From: Ypsolopha sequella
Taxonomy: Eukaryota > Arthropoda > Insecta > Lepidoptera > Ypsolophidae
NCBI GenBank assembly: GCA_934047225.1
Contig: OW204004.1
Coordinates: 4,158,401 to 4,222,400 of the forward strand
DNA: 64,000 nt
Direction: 5' to 3'
Shown: piece by piece, positions 21,055 to 31,622 of the stretch
Layout: every line of letters begins with the position of its first letter
Numbering within the stretch: the stretch's first letter is position 1
The notes under the pieces: model-generated
What the model was told of the DNA's origin: nothing
Databases searched by the model: none
Seen by the model: only the letters and a program-made list of their open reading frames with translations
Program-made: the position numbers and the translations under genes

Positions 21055-22935
21055 TTTTATTTTATTTTTTTATTTTCTTTATTGGGAAACAAACAGTTAT
21101 AATTTTTACATACTTACTAAAATATATTAGCTAATACTTAAACCAAAACAGTTTCCACTTAACAGTATCAAAAACAAATAAATTAATGCACGACAAAGAA
21201 AAATACAACATGCAAAACTTAAAAAACACAACAGCTCTGATATCTAACATTAACAATACTAAAAGATTACAAGAATAAATTTAAAAAATATATATATATT
21301 ACAAGCTACAAAAATTTTTAATTTTTTAGTACATACATACTTAAAAGTTTTTAATAAAAGTTTTAGATAGCTCGCTCTTAAATTGACCCAACGAAAGATG
21401 CAACACGTCTAAATCACTAAAGTCCTTATTATAAGTATCACAAGTTCTGATTAAAAATCTGTTTTTGGCATAATTTGTTCTGGCAAAAGGGATGTTGAAC
21501 AATTTTTTTCTACGAGAACTGTAAGTTTGACATTTAAAACCTATTTTGCTTAACAGATATGGAGAGTCCAGATGGTTATTTATAATTTTGAAAAGAAAAG
21601 TTAGGTCACGACAGGTTCGCCTGTCTTCAAGTGAGCAGATTGACTGAGGATGAAAATTGAAGCTTGAGTCACCTTTCTGTCTGAAATTTAAATACTTAAT
21701 AAATTTCTTATGAATTTTTTCGATTAAGTCAATGTGTATGTTGTAAATGGGGTTCCATATAATTGATGCATACTCCAGGCAAGATCTTACATAAGCATTA
21801 TACAAAATTCTTAGGGTGCTTGAGTTTTTAAACTCCCTACCTTGCCTAAGTACAAATCCAAGCATCCGATAAGCCTTAGCAGTGACTTTTTCGATATGAT
21901 TTCTAAAAGAAAGGTCCTTGTCTAGGAGCACACCAAGGTCTTTCACCTCAGTCACTCTTTTGAGTGGTGTATTTAACAGAGAGTAATTGTAATTGAGCTC
22001 AGAACCCTTTCTAGAAAAACTTATGACGCAACATTTATCTATATTTAAGTAAAGTTTATTCATTTCACAATACCTACCCAAACTGTTTAAATCCTTTTGC
22101 AATAATAAGCAATCTTCATTACTTTTGATAACGGAATAAATTTTTTTGTCATCTGCGTACAACAAAACATTCGAATTTTTAATAGATTGAATAACATCGT
22201 TAATAAATATGTTGAATAAGAGTGGACCGAGATGTGAACCCTGGGGTACACCAGATGTGATGGGGACAAACGATGATACGTATCCCTTTACAGTCACTGC
22301 CTGGGTTCTTTGACGCAAATAAGATTCTAGCCATCTAAGAAGATCACCATGTATACCAAACTGCTCCAATTTCATAATCAACATAGAGTGACAAATTTTG
22401 TCAAAAGCTTTGGAGTAGTCGGTATACACGGCGTCGACCTGGTGACCCTCACTTAAAGCTGTTAGAACTTTGTCAGTTAACTCACAGAGGTTGGTTTCAA
22501 CTGATCGCCCACTGACAAAGCCATGTTGGCAGTCTGTTAAAACTGGTCTTATAGCAGGAAAAAGGGTATCATAAATAATTTTTTCAAACATTTTAGCAAT
22601 ACTTGAAAGTTTGGAAATTCCCCTATAGTCTGCTACATTGCGTTTATCACCGTTCTTAAAGATTGGCACAATAAATGACCGTTTCCAGCATTTTGGAAAG
22701 GTACCACTTTTCAAAGACCAGGTAAACAGAAATGACAAAGGAATGGCAAGGTGAGAAGCACATTTTCGCAAGAACACTGGATGTATTCCATCAGGTCCTG
22801 CTCCCTTTGACACATCAAGATTTTTTAAATATTTTTCGACTATAGAAACATTTCTCTCAACTGATCCTACACTAACTATGCGATCATCAGCATTATTAGA
22901 ATTAGAACAGGGATAAACAGCGGGCCTATTGTGTA
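21055..22935 (-). mobile_element. 5'-truncated LINE of the CR1/jockey group
   Basis: On the minus strand a 3' UTR (21340 to about 21055) ends in a TAAAATAAAAT-type tail. Upstream are the ORF2 reverse transcriptase (21341-22813) and about 120 bp of further coding text. The left and right flanks show no target duplication that I can identify. The endonuclease is missing. Confidence 0.75.
21341..22813 (-). CDS. LINE reverse transcriptase, uninterrupted 490-codon frame
   Basis: This is the RNA-dependent DNA polymerase of a non-LTR element, which would copy its RNA at a nicked target. Motifs in order: SKGAGPDGIHPVFLRKC (thumb-side entry), FIVPIFKNGDKRNVADYRGIS, QHGFVSGRSVETNL, YTDYSKAFDKICHSML (first Asp block), SGVPQGSHLGPLLFNIF, the catalytic LLYADDKKIY, LGVLLDKDLSFRNHI and a C-terminal SLEDRRTCRDLTFLFK. 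No internal stops, so it is relatively young. The first Met is internal to the domain; the endonuclease part is absent. The usual Ala-Phe-Asp block is intact. Confidence 0.9.
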   Translation of the reverse strand: MSKGAGPDGIHPVFLRKCASHLAIPLSFLFTWSLKSGTFPKCWKRSFIVPIFKNGDKRNVADYRGISKLSSIAKMFEKIIYDTLFPAIRPVLTDCQHGFVSGRSVETNLCELTDKVLTALSEGHQVDAVYTDYSKAFDKICHSMLIMKLEQFGIHGDLLRWLESYLRQRTQAVTVKGYVSSFVPITSGVPQGSHLGPLLFNIFINDVIQSIKNSNVLLYADDKKIYSVIKSNEDCLLLQKDLNSLGRYCEMNKLYLNIDKCCVISFSRKGSELNYNYSLLNTPLKRVTEVKDLGVLLDKDLSFRNHIEKVTAKAYRMLGFVLRQGREFKNSSTLRILYNAYVRSCLEYASIIWNPIYNIHIDLIEKIHKKFIKYLNFRQKGDSSFNFHPQSICSLEDRRTCRDLTFLFKIINNHLDSPYLLSKIGFKCQTYSSRRKKLFNIPFARTNYAKNRFLIRTCDTYNKDFSDLDVLHLSLGQFKSELSKTFIKNF

Positions 22936-23280
22936 TCTCTAGTTGCCTTCTGGACTAGGTGTCTATCATCAAAAACATACATATACTATCGAATTCCGAT
23001 GTCCTAAGGATATTTTCGCAACTGAAGTGACGACACAGATTGTTAATAGTTCAATACCCACTAAAGTCAATTTTGAAATTTCAGTTTTTAGCTATGTTTT
23101 TGATGATAGGCACCTTGTGCAGTTGGCAACTAAAGATACAGAATAGGGGGGCTGGTTCAAATACATTTACAAAAAAGTCACTGAACAACTCAACCATTGC
23201 CTTGCCATTATCGCGGGCCTGGGATTGGCCGGCCTTGCTCTAGACCTTTTGTTCAAACTGCATAGTTCTTTTCACATCCA
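22936..23280. other. Short plus-strand frames, unrecognised
   Basis: A 67-codon plus frame (22943-23146: FRCPKDIFATEVTTQIV) ends at TAG, and an open stretch resumes after it. No family recognised. It may be an old exon or part of the TE protein to the right. Confidence 0.3.
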
Positions 23281-23289
23281 GAATTTTTA

Positions 23290-24536
23290 GTGTTCCAGTA
23301 ATTTATGTTGAATATGGTGCAATGTAACCCAAGTACTTGGTCTCTGGTTCTTTTATCAATGAAACATGCTCTTCAAGAATGCTTTCTCTATACATTTTTC
23401 CATCTTTTTTAGATACAATCAAAGTTTTATCTTTTCTTCCGTCGAAGTAAAGGGCAGGTACTTCTAAGATTTTGGCTTATATCACGGCACATTGCCTTGT
23501 TTGATCACGTTTACGGGGAGTGTGTAGCACTGTTGAGGTAATGGCTGCCGCAGCTCTATCCGAGACACCATTTCAGAGACTACGATTTCAGAAGAGAGCT
23601 TTATGATAGGAGGTGCCGCTGTTTCAATTCGCTTAGGTGGCTCAAAATTGTCATCTTAATCTGATGTAGTACATTCTCGTTCTGATTCCGATAACGAAGA
23701 AACGTGGAGCTCTTGCGTGCTTTCATTTTGAGGCTGAAACTTTAAATTTGTCTGAGATAATTTTCTTTTGAATGTGTTTGCTAGTTTATTTGTTGTAACA
23801 GTATCTCAACTTCCAATAAACATCTTCCTAGTCGAACGTTGATCAATAAGGAAGCTATGCTCTCCTGAAGGTATTTTTTTCTCTTGAGGACAAGGGCACT
23901 GAAAGATGTTTTTACATTTACAAGATGAAATGTCAAATAAAACTCTACTGGTGCGGCGAAATTCTTCTAATTTCTTCGCGGGGATTTTTGGATGAGATTT
24001 AAGGATATTTTTACATTTCAGGTAATATGCCTTCAACATCACTCTCACTCCTTTATTTTGGATAGTAGAAATGGAAACTTTACTCACCTGATTGTTCTTG
24101 AACTTGTAAATTTTGTTGCAGATTCATCCTATGCTCTCCTGAAGGTATTTTTTTCTCTTGAGGACAAATGCACTGAAAGATGTTTTTGCATTTACAAGAT
24201 GAAATGTCAAATAAAACTCTACTGGTGCGGCGAAATTCCTGTAATTTCTTCGCGGGGATTTTTCGATGAGATTCAAGGAGATTTTTACATTTCAGGTGAT
24301 ATGCTTTCAACATCACTCTCATTCCTTTATTTTGGATAGTAGGAATGGAAACTTTACTCACCTGATTGTTCTTGAACTTGTAAATTATTTTTATTAGTTG
24401 CAGATTCATCCCTTAAATTTTTTGAACAACAGGGCTTCAATTCAAAATTTGTATCAGATTCAATTAGATCAGGAACTTCAATATTTCTACTTAGATGTTC
24501 TTCAATTTCAATCTCTGAATTTATAGCTGAATCCAC
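23290..24536 (-). pseudogene. TE-encoded protein with Cys-rich block, containing a tandem exon duplication
   Basis: Frames read from 24536: an acidic start (EIEIEEHLSRNIEVPDL), then KNKGMRVMLKAYHLKCKN-type text. Next is a Cys-rich block, FDISSCKCKNIFQC with CPQEKKIP, followed by SFLIDQRSTRKMFIGS. Further down comes LYFDGRKDKTL-type text with EEHVSLIKEPETKYLGYI near 23320-23450. I know this combination only as an arthropod TE-associated protein and cannot name its function. The Cys-rich exon is present twice in tandem (23856-24129 and 24130-24411). Several stops make it a pseudogene. It sits on the same strand as, and 3' of, the integrase exon at 24635. Confidence 0.45.
23856..24411 (-). repeat. 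Tandem duplication (274 and 282 bp)
   Basis: Unit 23856-24129 and unit 24130-24411 both begin TATGCTCTCCTGAAGG and end GCAGATTCATCC on the plus strand, differing by scattered substitutions and an 8-bp indel near the end. They meet without spacer, so the Cys-rich exon is doubled head-to-tail. Confidence 0.85.
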
Positions 24537-24634
24537 AAGATTGTTTTCGCTACTGAATTCTTGCTGCGAGAGGTTTTGTACTCGTTCTTCTGTTTCAACA
24601 TTACTAAGAATTGAAAAAGGTATAACCGAATAAT

Positions 24635-24826
24635 TTAATCCAGCTTTGGGATTACAGCCAAATAAAGCTTTGTATGGAGATATGCGATTATGCGATGAAA
24701 TGAAGCATTTTTTTTATATTGAACATGATGGCATCCTACAGACCAATTTGTCGAGTTATTGTCATTCATCCACGTCCTCAACATATTTTCGACGTCCTGG
24801 TTACTTCTTTCTATACTGCCCTGTAG
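24635..24826 (-). pseudogene. Integrase-core exon (KRBA2/Ginger-like)
   Basis: The frame starts after an acceptor (CCCTACAG) with GSIERSNQDVENMLRTWM, then NNSTNWSVGCHHVQYKKN and a SFHRI...YLAVIPKLD end. This is the Glu-bearing C-terminal half of an rve-type integrase as seen in KRBA2-like and Ginger transposon proteins: the E of SIERSNQDV, and a target-side YKKN...H motif. The upstream Asp-bearing exons are not found in the window. It is probably the neighbour of the Cys-rich frames on its left. Confidence 0.65.
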
Positions 24827-25067
24827 GTGGAAATGAAGGATATAAGTCGTAAAGGCGGTGTACATCAAAATAAATAATATACAATTTAATAAGTGTGTTC
24901 TTCCTATATTATATGAACTAATACTTAAATATGATGAAACATAAAATAAACTAATATGTCGGAGTCGAGGGACGTCGATCGTAGCGAACGGACCGGTTTG
25001 TCGGGCGGGCTCGGCTACGGTCGGATGTAATCGGCGCGCGACCGTCACTTGGACTGTGGGGCACGGA
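24827..25067. other. AT-rich then GC-rich non-coding flank of the MITE
   Basis: AT-rich up to about 24955, then abruptly GC-rich. The GC-rich part continues beyond the MITE to about 25900. No gene recognised. Confidence 0.4.
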
Positions 25068-25521
25068 TAGGGTTGCCAACCGTACTTTAAAATAAAGTAT
25101 CTTACGTTATTTTGGGTCCCTGTACTTTATACTTTTGAATACCAATAAAGTACGTGAAAATACTTTATTTCATTCTTTACATAAAATTAGATGTAAACTG
25201 AAAACAACAACAGAGCCGTAAAGAAAAAAAAAAGTAAAGAAATGTATGACTTCCTTCATTGTGGATGACATTTTTTTATGTTGTGCGTTTGTGTTTATGC
25301 AAATAGCACAAAAAATACAGTTTCACAAAAGGATTTGAGGATGTTTGTATGTAGTCTGGCCTTCCTAGTTCCTACCGCCCGCAGCTACCGTGACATTTTT
25401 TTCAAAAAATCTTTGAACTCCCTTGAATAAAGAATACTTTTTTCTAAAGGACCGTACTTTTTATTTACCTTCCCTGAAATCAGATATACTTTATTTCTTC
25501 TAAAAAAAGTTGGCAACCCTA
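25068..25521. mobile_element. hAT-type MITE (454 bp) with 8-bp target duplication
   Basis: Termini are TAGGGTTGCCAAC (25068-25080) and its exact complement GTTGGCAACCCTA (25509-25521). The flanks are GGCACGGA on both sides (25060-25067 and 25522-25529). An 8-bp duplication and a short TAGGGTTG-type end are the hallmarks of hAT elements. The interior is AT-rich, contains repeated AAAGTA-type text and has no transposase, so it is non-autonomous. Confidence 0.92.
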
Positions 25522-25529
25522 GGCACGGA

Positions 25530-26186
25530 ATGAACGGATCCACGGGAGTGCACGCCGCGAACATCGGGTGTTCTCGACTCATATAGGATACCGTCACCGA
25601 CGACCCGGGGGATGTTCCTGACCCTCCCCCGTCATTAGAAGTGCGATGAATCTACGTTACGAATCCACACTGCGCCGGCGATGAAAAATGGCGTCTATTG
25701 TTATGAACCAAGATATTGATGACGTCAAGGGCGCTCATCCAAGCTGTGAAAGCGCCTACATCGAGTCGCACGGCCCGGGAGACGATTGAGGTCCCCCTCA
25801 CGTGCTTCAAATGTGGGAATAGGACGCGTCACTAGTCACGACCCAGTGCCCGTAGCAGATAAGAAAATGGCAGCCTGGGCGTAGCACGAGGCGAGTGGTG
25901 CGTTGGCGTTTGCTATATTAGCAATTCACGTAAACTACGGTGAGTCGTTTTCATTTTGTTTTGTACCCAATATTTCCGTGTAAAAATTAGTGTCATGGAT
26001 AAGTTTTCTGGAAAAGTATTAGATAATTGTGGCATGGAAACCAACACCTGTGAAATTAGCGATAATAATGAGGATATTTTGATGATATCGATGAAACCTA
26101 CCCTCTTAATACAGACCGCGATTGATATTTTTAACGTCATTGCTTCGACTATTTCGCAATATTGCGTGACACACAATCAATAACTG
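25530..26186. other. GC-rich then mixed stretch; small plus frame unrecognised
   Basis: The GC-rich block interrupted by the MITE continues to about 25900. A 75-codon plus frame (25956-26183: MDKFSGKVLDNCGMETNTC) has an upstream region resembling a promoter but no known domain. It runs into the I-like LINE fragment at about 26187. Confidence 0.35.
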
Positions 26187-26338
26187 TAGGTACAAATAAC
26201 TGGAGACCAAATGGTTTAGATTTAACAATAGTCAGTCCCTCTATAGCCCTTAAATGCAATTGGATAGTTCACGATGACCCCCTGGGAAGTTATCATTTAC
26301 CCACAATAACTGAGATATTATTAAACACTATCACTGAT

Positions 26339-26799
26339 TGTTCACGCTACAACGTGACGAATCCGCGCGCATGCGCGGACGGCTAGTCTCCCCCCGCGCG
26401 CCGGCTCGAGGCGCGCGCGCGGGCGCTGGCCATCTGTCTGTTCGGCTCGAGACGCCTCCCGAGGCGCACGTCTGCGCGCTCGCGCAGCCGACTGTTCCGC
26501 TCGAATCGTCTAGAGAACGACACGTGTGTGCACACATTCGCGCCGCCACAACCAATATCGTGTACCTATCAGTGTTGTGTTCACAGTATATACCAGTGTA
26601 GTGTTCACGTTACACCAAGACATTCTGCACATTCCTGACCAAAGCGCCAGCTTCATCAGCCCAACAAGAAGGCTCAGCCCGTCAGCGCATTCGTCGGCTC
26701 GCCCACAACAATCCAGAATAAAGGTCAGTGCACCCATAATTCTCCCGTGTCAATATCCAAATCCCATCAGCTCTGCATTCCTGTAACCCCGCGGTTACA
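26339..26799 (+). repeat. 5' LTR of the deleted BEL element
   Basis: TGTTCACGCTACAACG to GCGGTTACA, 461 bp. A strongly GC-rich block (26380-26500) follows the start. A GC-rich open frame here is LTR sequence, not a gene. Confidence 0.93.
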
Positions 26800-28260
26800 A
26801 TTTTGGTCACTTCGAGCCGGCAGTAAAACATTTTTATCCATCCAAGAAAAATTTTGATCCTTTGAGACCGTTTACGGAAAATTTTGGCCCTTCGAACCGT
26901 TAGAACCAGCCCCCCTCTATTTACTACAGTCCATTTTCAATCCAAGAAAAATTTTGGTCCGTCGAGCGGAAAATTTTTGGTTTATATCACCCCCCGCCTC
27001 CCCCCCGCCGGCCCGTAACTTTGTTTGAACCAGCCCCCGTCGATTTATTACAGTCCATTTTCACCCGGTTACATATTTTGACCCCTTTCCCGTCAAAAAT
27101 ATTTTGTGGTCTCGAATACCTATTGCGGGTAGGTAATTAGAACCGCCGCCGCCTAGAACATTCCATTTATCGGTATAGAACCGGCCCCCCCCGCCCCCGG
27201 CACAGAATAAACTCATTTTCATCCCGTTTGTTATTATTATTCAGCTCAGATAATATAATTATATCCATTCAGCCCAATTGTTTGTTACAGTCCACTATAT
27301 ATCTTTAGTAAATCTGCCCATTGTCAAAGATAGGTTTCTTATCTTGCGAGATATTTTTTTTGGTGCGAGTATAAATTTGCCTTTGTTCCGTGTAGTTACG
27401 TATCTACATTACATATATACATACGTATTACGTATATTACTAAAGCTTGATTTGCATCATTGGATTGTCCGCTCATTTAGATCCGATTTCGGCTAGGTAA
27501 ATACATTCTTTGTTTGTTTACTCAGAGAAGTAGGTAGGTATTTTATTCTATAAATAGAATTTTCGACGACTGATGTTGTTGTTGTAAAGGTACTTTCGTG
27601 TAAACAAGAACTAGCGTGTATTGTCGGCACATGATTTTAAGGCAAATAACATAAAAGTTAACAAGTTCACCGGCCCTTTTTGATATTTAATGTTACGGTA
27701 ATCTCGTGTCACAGTAATATATTGCCGGACAGTTTATTCGTGTTATTGTCTGCTTTTTTACCCGGGTATATATAGCACAAATATAGTAAACAATTTGTTT
27801 TTTCATCTCATCTCTGCTCTTGTTGTTTGTGGTACACATATAGGGTGTTCCACGTTGGTTTATCAGCTCATATACAGGTTGTTTTAAAAAAAAAAAAAAT
27901 TTTTTTTCTCTGTCGTGTTTGTTTAAGAGTTCCGTGTTCCGTTTGAACATAGCCTTTGTTACTTCGGCCCGCGCAAGTAACAAGCTATCCGCACGTTGGA
28001 GTTGGTAGCGCTCAGGTTTTAATAACTCATTTTCACATATAGTCACATCAGCACAGATAGTCACTTCAGCACATATAGTCACATCAGCACATATAGACAC
28101 TCAGCACACTCAGCACACTCATCACACATTCACTCATCACATACACATTCAGCTCATTTTCACTCAATGAAACCAGCACTCAGCACACTCATCACACATT
28201 CACTCATCACATACACACTCAGCTCATTTTCACTCAATGACTTCAACTCCAACAGAGAAT
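26800..28260 (+). other. Leader of the deleted BEL element (PBS-like repeats, minisatellite)
   Basis: Four copies of an ATTTTGGTCC-TTCGAACCG-type motif occur: 26799-26818, 26848-26870, 26878-26899 and 26949-26969. The first touches the LTR and is the expected PBS. The leader continues with text shared with 56764-57650 (minus). An 18-bp repeat (CACATATAGTCACATCAG, four copies) lies at 28034-28104, followed by two copies of a CACACATTCACTCATCACAT block. It ends with ATGACTTCAACTCC at 28229, the start of the protease frame. Confidence 0.75.
28034..28104 (+). repeat. 18-bp minisatellite, four units
   Basis: The units read CACATATAGTCACATCAG with small changes (CACAGATAGTCACTTCAG in unit 2; unit 4 is shortened). 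It lies in the BEL leader. The regular spacing is a simple tandem repeat: there are no unique spacers, so it is not a CRISPR array. Confidence 0.8.
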
Positions 28261-28969
28261 TCTTGTAACTCGGCACAAACTATGTAGGTGCTAGGAATCA
28301 GCTCATTGAAGTTCAGAACTTCCTCAGGTCAAACAATGATGCAATCACTCACAAGCTCGCGAATCAGCACATAACTTGGTTACTGAACCCGCCTAAAGGG
28401 CCTTGGTTCGGCGCTCTGCACGAAATAAACGTAAAATCCACCAAGCAACTACTTTATCGCGTGATAGGTGAACAGCACCTCACTTTTGAGGAATTCTCTG
28501 CCCAATTTCATCCGACCCTACGGACTTTGAACCTCTCACGGCCGGACATTTCATTATTGGTCGTCCGCTCACCGCTCTACCTGAGCAGTCTTTTGACGAC
28601 AGACCCATATCTGCTCTTAAACGGTTTCAACTCATTCAAGCGCTCTCTCAACGCTTTTGGACTCTCTGGTCCAGATCCTACCTCCATACCCTGCAAACCC
28701 GCTCCAAATGGCTCTCCCCTTCTTCCCCTCCTCAAGTGGGTGAACTGGTCCTCATCAAAGAGGATGACCTGCCTCCGCTCCAATGGAAGTTGGGGAGAAT
28801 TCTCCGCACGATACCTGGCAAGGATGGAGTGATCCGAGTTGTGGATCTGGACACAGCCCATGGAAAGCTGCGACGACCTGTGTTCAAGATAGCCAGGCTG
28901 CCGTTGGATTCAGCTCAAGAGGAGTCGCAGCCCCGGCCCCCCCAGGATGTTCACGCTACAACGTGACGA
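28261..28969 (+). pseudogene. BEL integrase 3' end in the deleted element
   Basis: It begins abruptly inside the integrase (CGTNYVGARNQL-type text) and continues to the GELVLIKEDDLPPLQWKLGR tail at 28736, with a stop inside the LTR (28966). A 46-bp deletion after 28499 at a CTCT microhomology removes codons present at 1460-1510 and shifts the frame. The sequence is otherwise almost the same as the integrase at 45834-46250 and 40440-40750 (minus). It has no catalytic function, but the terminal region needed in cis is kept. Confidence 0.85.
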
Positions 28970-29408
28970 ATCCGCGCGCATGCGCGGACGGCTAGTCTCC
29001 CCCCGCGCGCCGGCTCGAGGCGCGCGCGCGGGCGCTGGCCATCTGTCTGTTCGGCTCGAGACGCCTCCCGAGGCGCACGTCTGCGCGCTCGCGCAGCCGA
29101 CTGTTCCGCTCGAATCGTCTAGAGAACGACACGTGTGTGCACACATTCGCGCCGCCACAACCAATATCGTGTACCTATCAGTGTTGTGTTCACAGTATAT
29201 ACCAGTGTAGTGTTCACGTTACACCAAGACATTCTGCACATTCCTGACCAAAGCGCCAGCTTCATCAGCCCAACAAGAAGGCTCAGCCCGTCAGCGCATT
29301 CGTCGGCTCGCCCACAACAATCCAGAATAAAGGTCAGTGCACCCACAATTCTCCCGTGTCAATATCCAAATCCCATCAGCTCTGCATTCCTGTAACCCCG
29401 CGGTTACA
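28948..29408 (+). repeat. 3' LTR of the deleted BEL element
   Basis: 461 bp, matching 26339-26799 except for one base. It follows CCCCAGGA directly. Confidence 0.93.
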
Positions 29409-29439
29409 CTGATTCTCCTATAAACAACTTTATTTCTTA

Positions 29440-31622
29440 AAATAACACAACTGAACTCAAAAGACCTAACCTACGGCTAGTGAATTGGGATAATTTTTCA
29501 AAGCTTGCTAACACTGCTCAAAGAATTTGTTATTAACTATAATGTTCCTCTACAATCTTATTATGACTATTGTAATATCATTCATTAAGCTATTGAACAA
29601 TCAACATTTAGAAAACGGCCCAAAATCTAAATATTAACAATAATAGTTCGAGACAAGCAGGAAGCAATTCTAAGTACCGATATTCTCCTCTTCCATGGTG
29701 GAATGAAAAGTGTGCTAATGCAGTCCAAAAAAGTAAAGAAGCTTTTATAACAATTAAACATGATTCTTGTGAATTAAACTATACTAATTTTAAAAAAAAT
29801 GCAGGCCAAGAAAAAGATGATTATTAAATTAGAAAGAATAAATAGTTGGAAGAAATATTGTACAAAAATAAATAGACCCACTCCTATTTCTAAAATCTAG
29901 CAAACTATGCGTAAATTTAATAAATCCTACAGTAAAAGTACTAAACTAAATATTTTGGATAAATAACTTGTTAAGGAAATATACACCTGACTTTGTTTCA
30001 CAACCATTAGAATTAAATACTACTTCTTCTGTAAACCCCACCAATACTTACATTATCAATACATTCACCATAGATGAGTTAAGCAGTTATCAAGTCACGT
30101 AAAGACACAACCTTTGGTCTAGATTGTATTTCTTATAAAATGTTTCAAAAACTGAATACAGATTGCCTTGTAAAATTTTTGAACATTTTAAATCTACTTT
30201 GGGAACAATTAATAATACCAAAAGAATGGAAGCAAGATTGCTTGGTTCCAATTCTAAAAGCAGAAAAAGATCCAAATGATGCAGACTCTTACCGTCCAAT
30301 TGCTTTAACATCCTGTGCAGGTAAACTTTTTGAGCAACTTATAAAACAACGTCTTGAGTTTTATATCGAATCTAATCATATTCTTCCAAGAAATCAGTTT
30401 GGGTTTCGTCGTGGTCGATCAGCAAGAGAAAGCATAGGACATCTCCTCCACGATATTGACACTGCGGTTAACAGTAATGAACATCTTGTATGTATCTTTT
30501 TTGATATTGTAGGTACATTCAATAACATTAATCATTCCATTTTATGTACAACTCTTTCTTCTTTGGGAATACCTGAAAAATGTGTAAGTTGTTAGTTGTG
30601 TAAATGAGTTTATCAGTGAAAGAGAAGTTTATGTAAAAATTAGTTCCAATAACATTTTTGGACCAAGATTGTCAACTAAAGGTGTCTGTCAAGGGGGAAT
30701 TTTGGGCCCTTTACTGTATATTCTCTACATCCACAGGCTCAATGAAATGTTAGGAACAGAAGTCAGCAATTTACAATTTTTGCTGACGATTTGGCTATTT
30801 ATTGCAGTAGTAATAACATCACACACACAACCCAAAAATTTAATTTCACTAATTTAAAGTTTAATTTCATTACGAGTATTAAGTTGTTATCTGAAGATGG
30901 CAATCTCCTTCTTTCCAAGCTGTTAAGGGTCAACTCTAATTACTTTTTAACTCAGGACATTCAAGAACTTTTAACCTATAAGAGAAGATATAATATTTAT
31001 AACAGTAGCACTTTGCCCTGTTATTAAGGATCGTACGAGAGCAAATTCTATGGCTTGATGATTGATATAGATAGGACACTGACTGATAAATATGTAGTTT
31101 TTAATAAACTGGATGAATACAAAAAATTTTGACAAATTTATACAGATGGCTCTGTATGTAACTAAAATGTCTCCATGGCTTACTATGATCCTGTCACTAA
31201 ATTGGGACATGGCTTCAGATTACCATCAAATATATATTGTCTCTTATGTTACTTTTTAATATTTTATAAATTTGTTATCGTCAGACTCACCAGGAAGAGT
31301 CTAATTTCCCACAACCCAGGGAATCCTAATGTGGGGATTAGAGTTTTATAAAAGACACTTGTCAAACAACATAGCAATAGTGCATAAAATATTTTTGTAT
31401 TTCTTTTTGGTTGCAAATAAACATATTTTTATTTCATTTTTATTTTATTTTATATACAGCAGAAGCCCAGGCTATTTATGCAGCTTTAGAATATATAGAA
31501 TTAACTAACCTCAGTTTCAAGAAATGGTTGAAAATTTCGGACAGCATAAGCGTTTTAATGGCGCTATCAAATCCTTTATACAATGGTAGCAAAAACTATA
31601 TTATTTACAACATAAGGCAATA
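29440..31622 (+). pseudogene. LINE linker, reverse transcriptase and RNase H (decayed)
   Basis: The linker shows LPWWNEKCANAVQKSKEAF. The reverse transcriptase (30083-30860) shows WKQDCLVPILKAEKD, SYRPIALTSCAGKLFEQLI, RNQFGFRRGRSARES, CIFFDIVGTFNNINHS (usual Ala of the AFD block replaced by Thr) and CQGGILGPLLYILYIH. The ADD block near 30780 is frameshifted (LQF, then the ADDLAIYC frame). RNase H shows YTDGS at about 31141 and, after a 220-bp interruption (31232-31455), AEAQAIYAALEYIELT and ISDSISVLMALSNP. The interruption ends in a TTTTATATACAG acceptor-like sequence and could be an insertion. Non-functional. Confidence 0.75.

Larger units (their letters stand above)
26339..29408 (+). mobile_element. 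Complete but internally deleted BEL/Pao element (3.07 kb)
   Basis: Two 461-bp LTRs (26339-26799 and 28948-29408) flank a 2.1 kb interior. CTGAT lies on both sides (26334-26338 and 29409-29413). The LTRs differ at one position that I can find (26738 T, 29347 C). The interior keeps the leader and the 3' end of pol but has lost gag, protease and reverse transcriptase. It would depend on a related full-length element such as 39745-58256. The deletion joins the start of the protease region to the integrase at GGCACAA-type microhomology near 28265. Confidence 0.92.

Noticed and set aside
26381..26601. GC-rich 87-codon frame repeated at 28947-29210 and related frames at 40159-40437 and 57979-58257
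   Set aside because: They lie wholly inside BEL LTRs and follow LTR base composition; no domain and no start context.
28034..28104. Regular short repeats resembling a CRISPR array
   Set aside because: Units abut directly without unique spacers, and the context is a eukaryotic retrotransposon leader.
31232..31455. A spliceosomal intron in the I-like LINE RNase H
   Set aside because: It ends in an acceptor-like TATACAG, but LINEs are copied from RNA and do not keep introns; an insertion is more likely.
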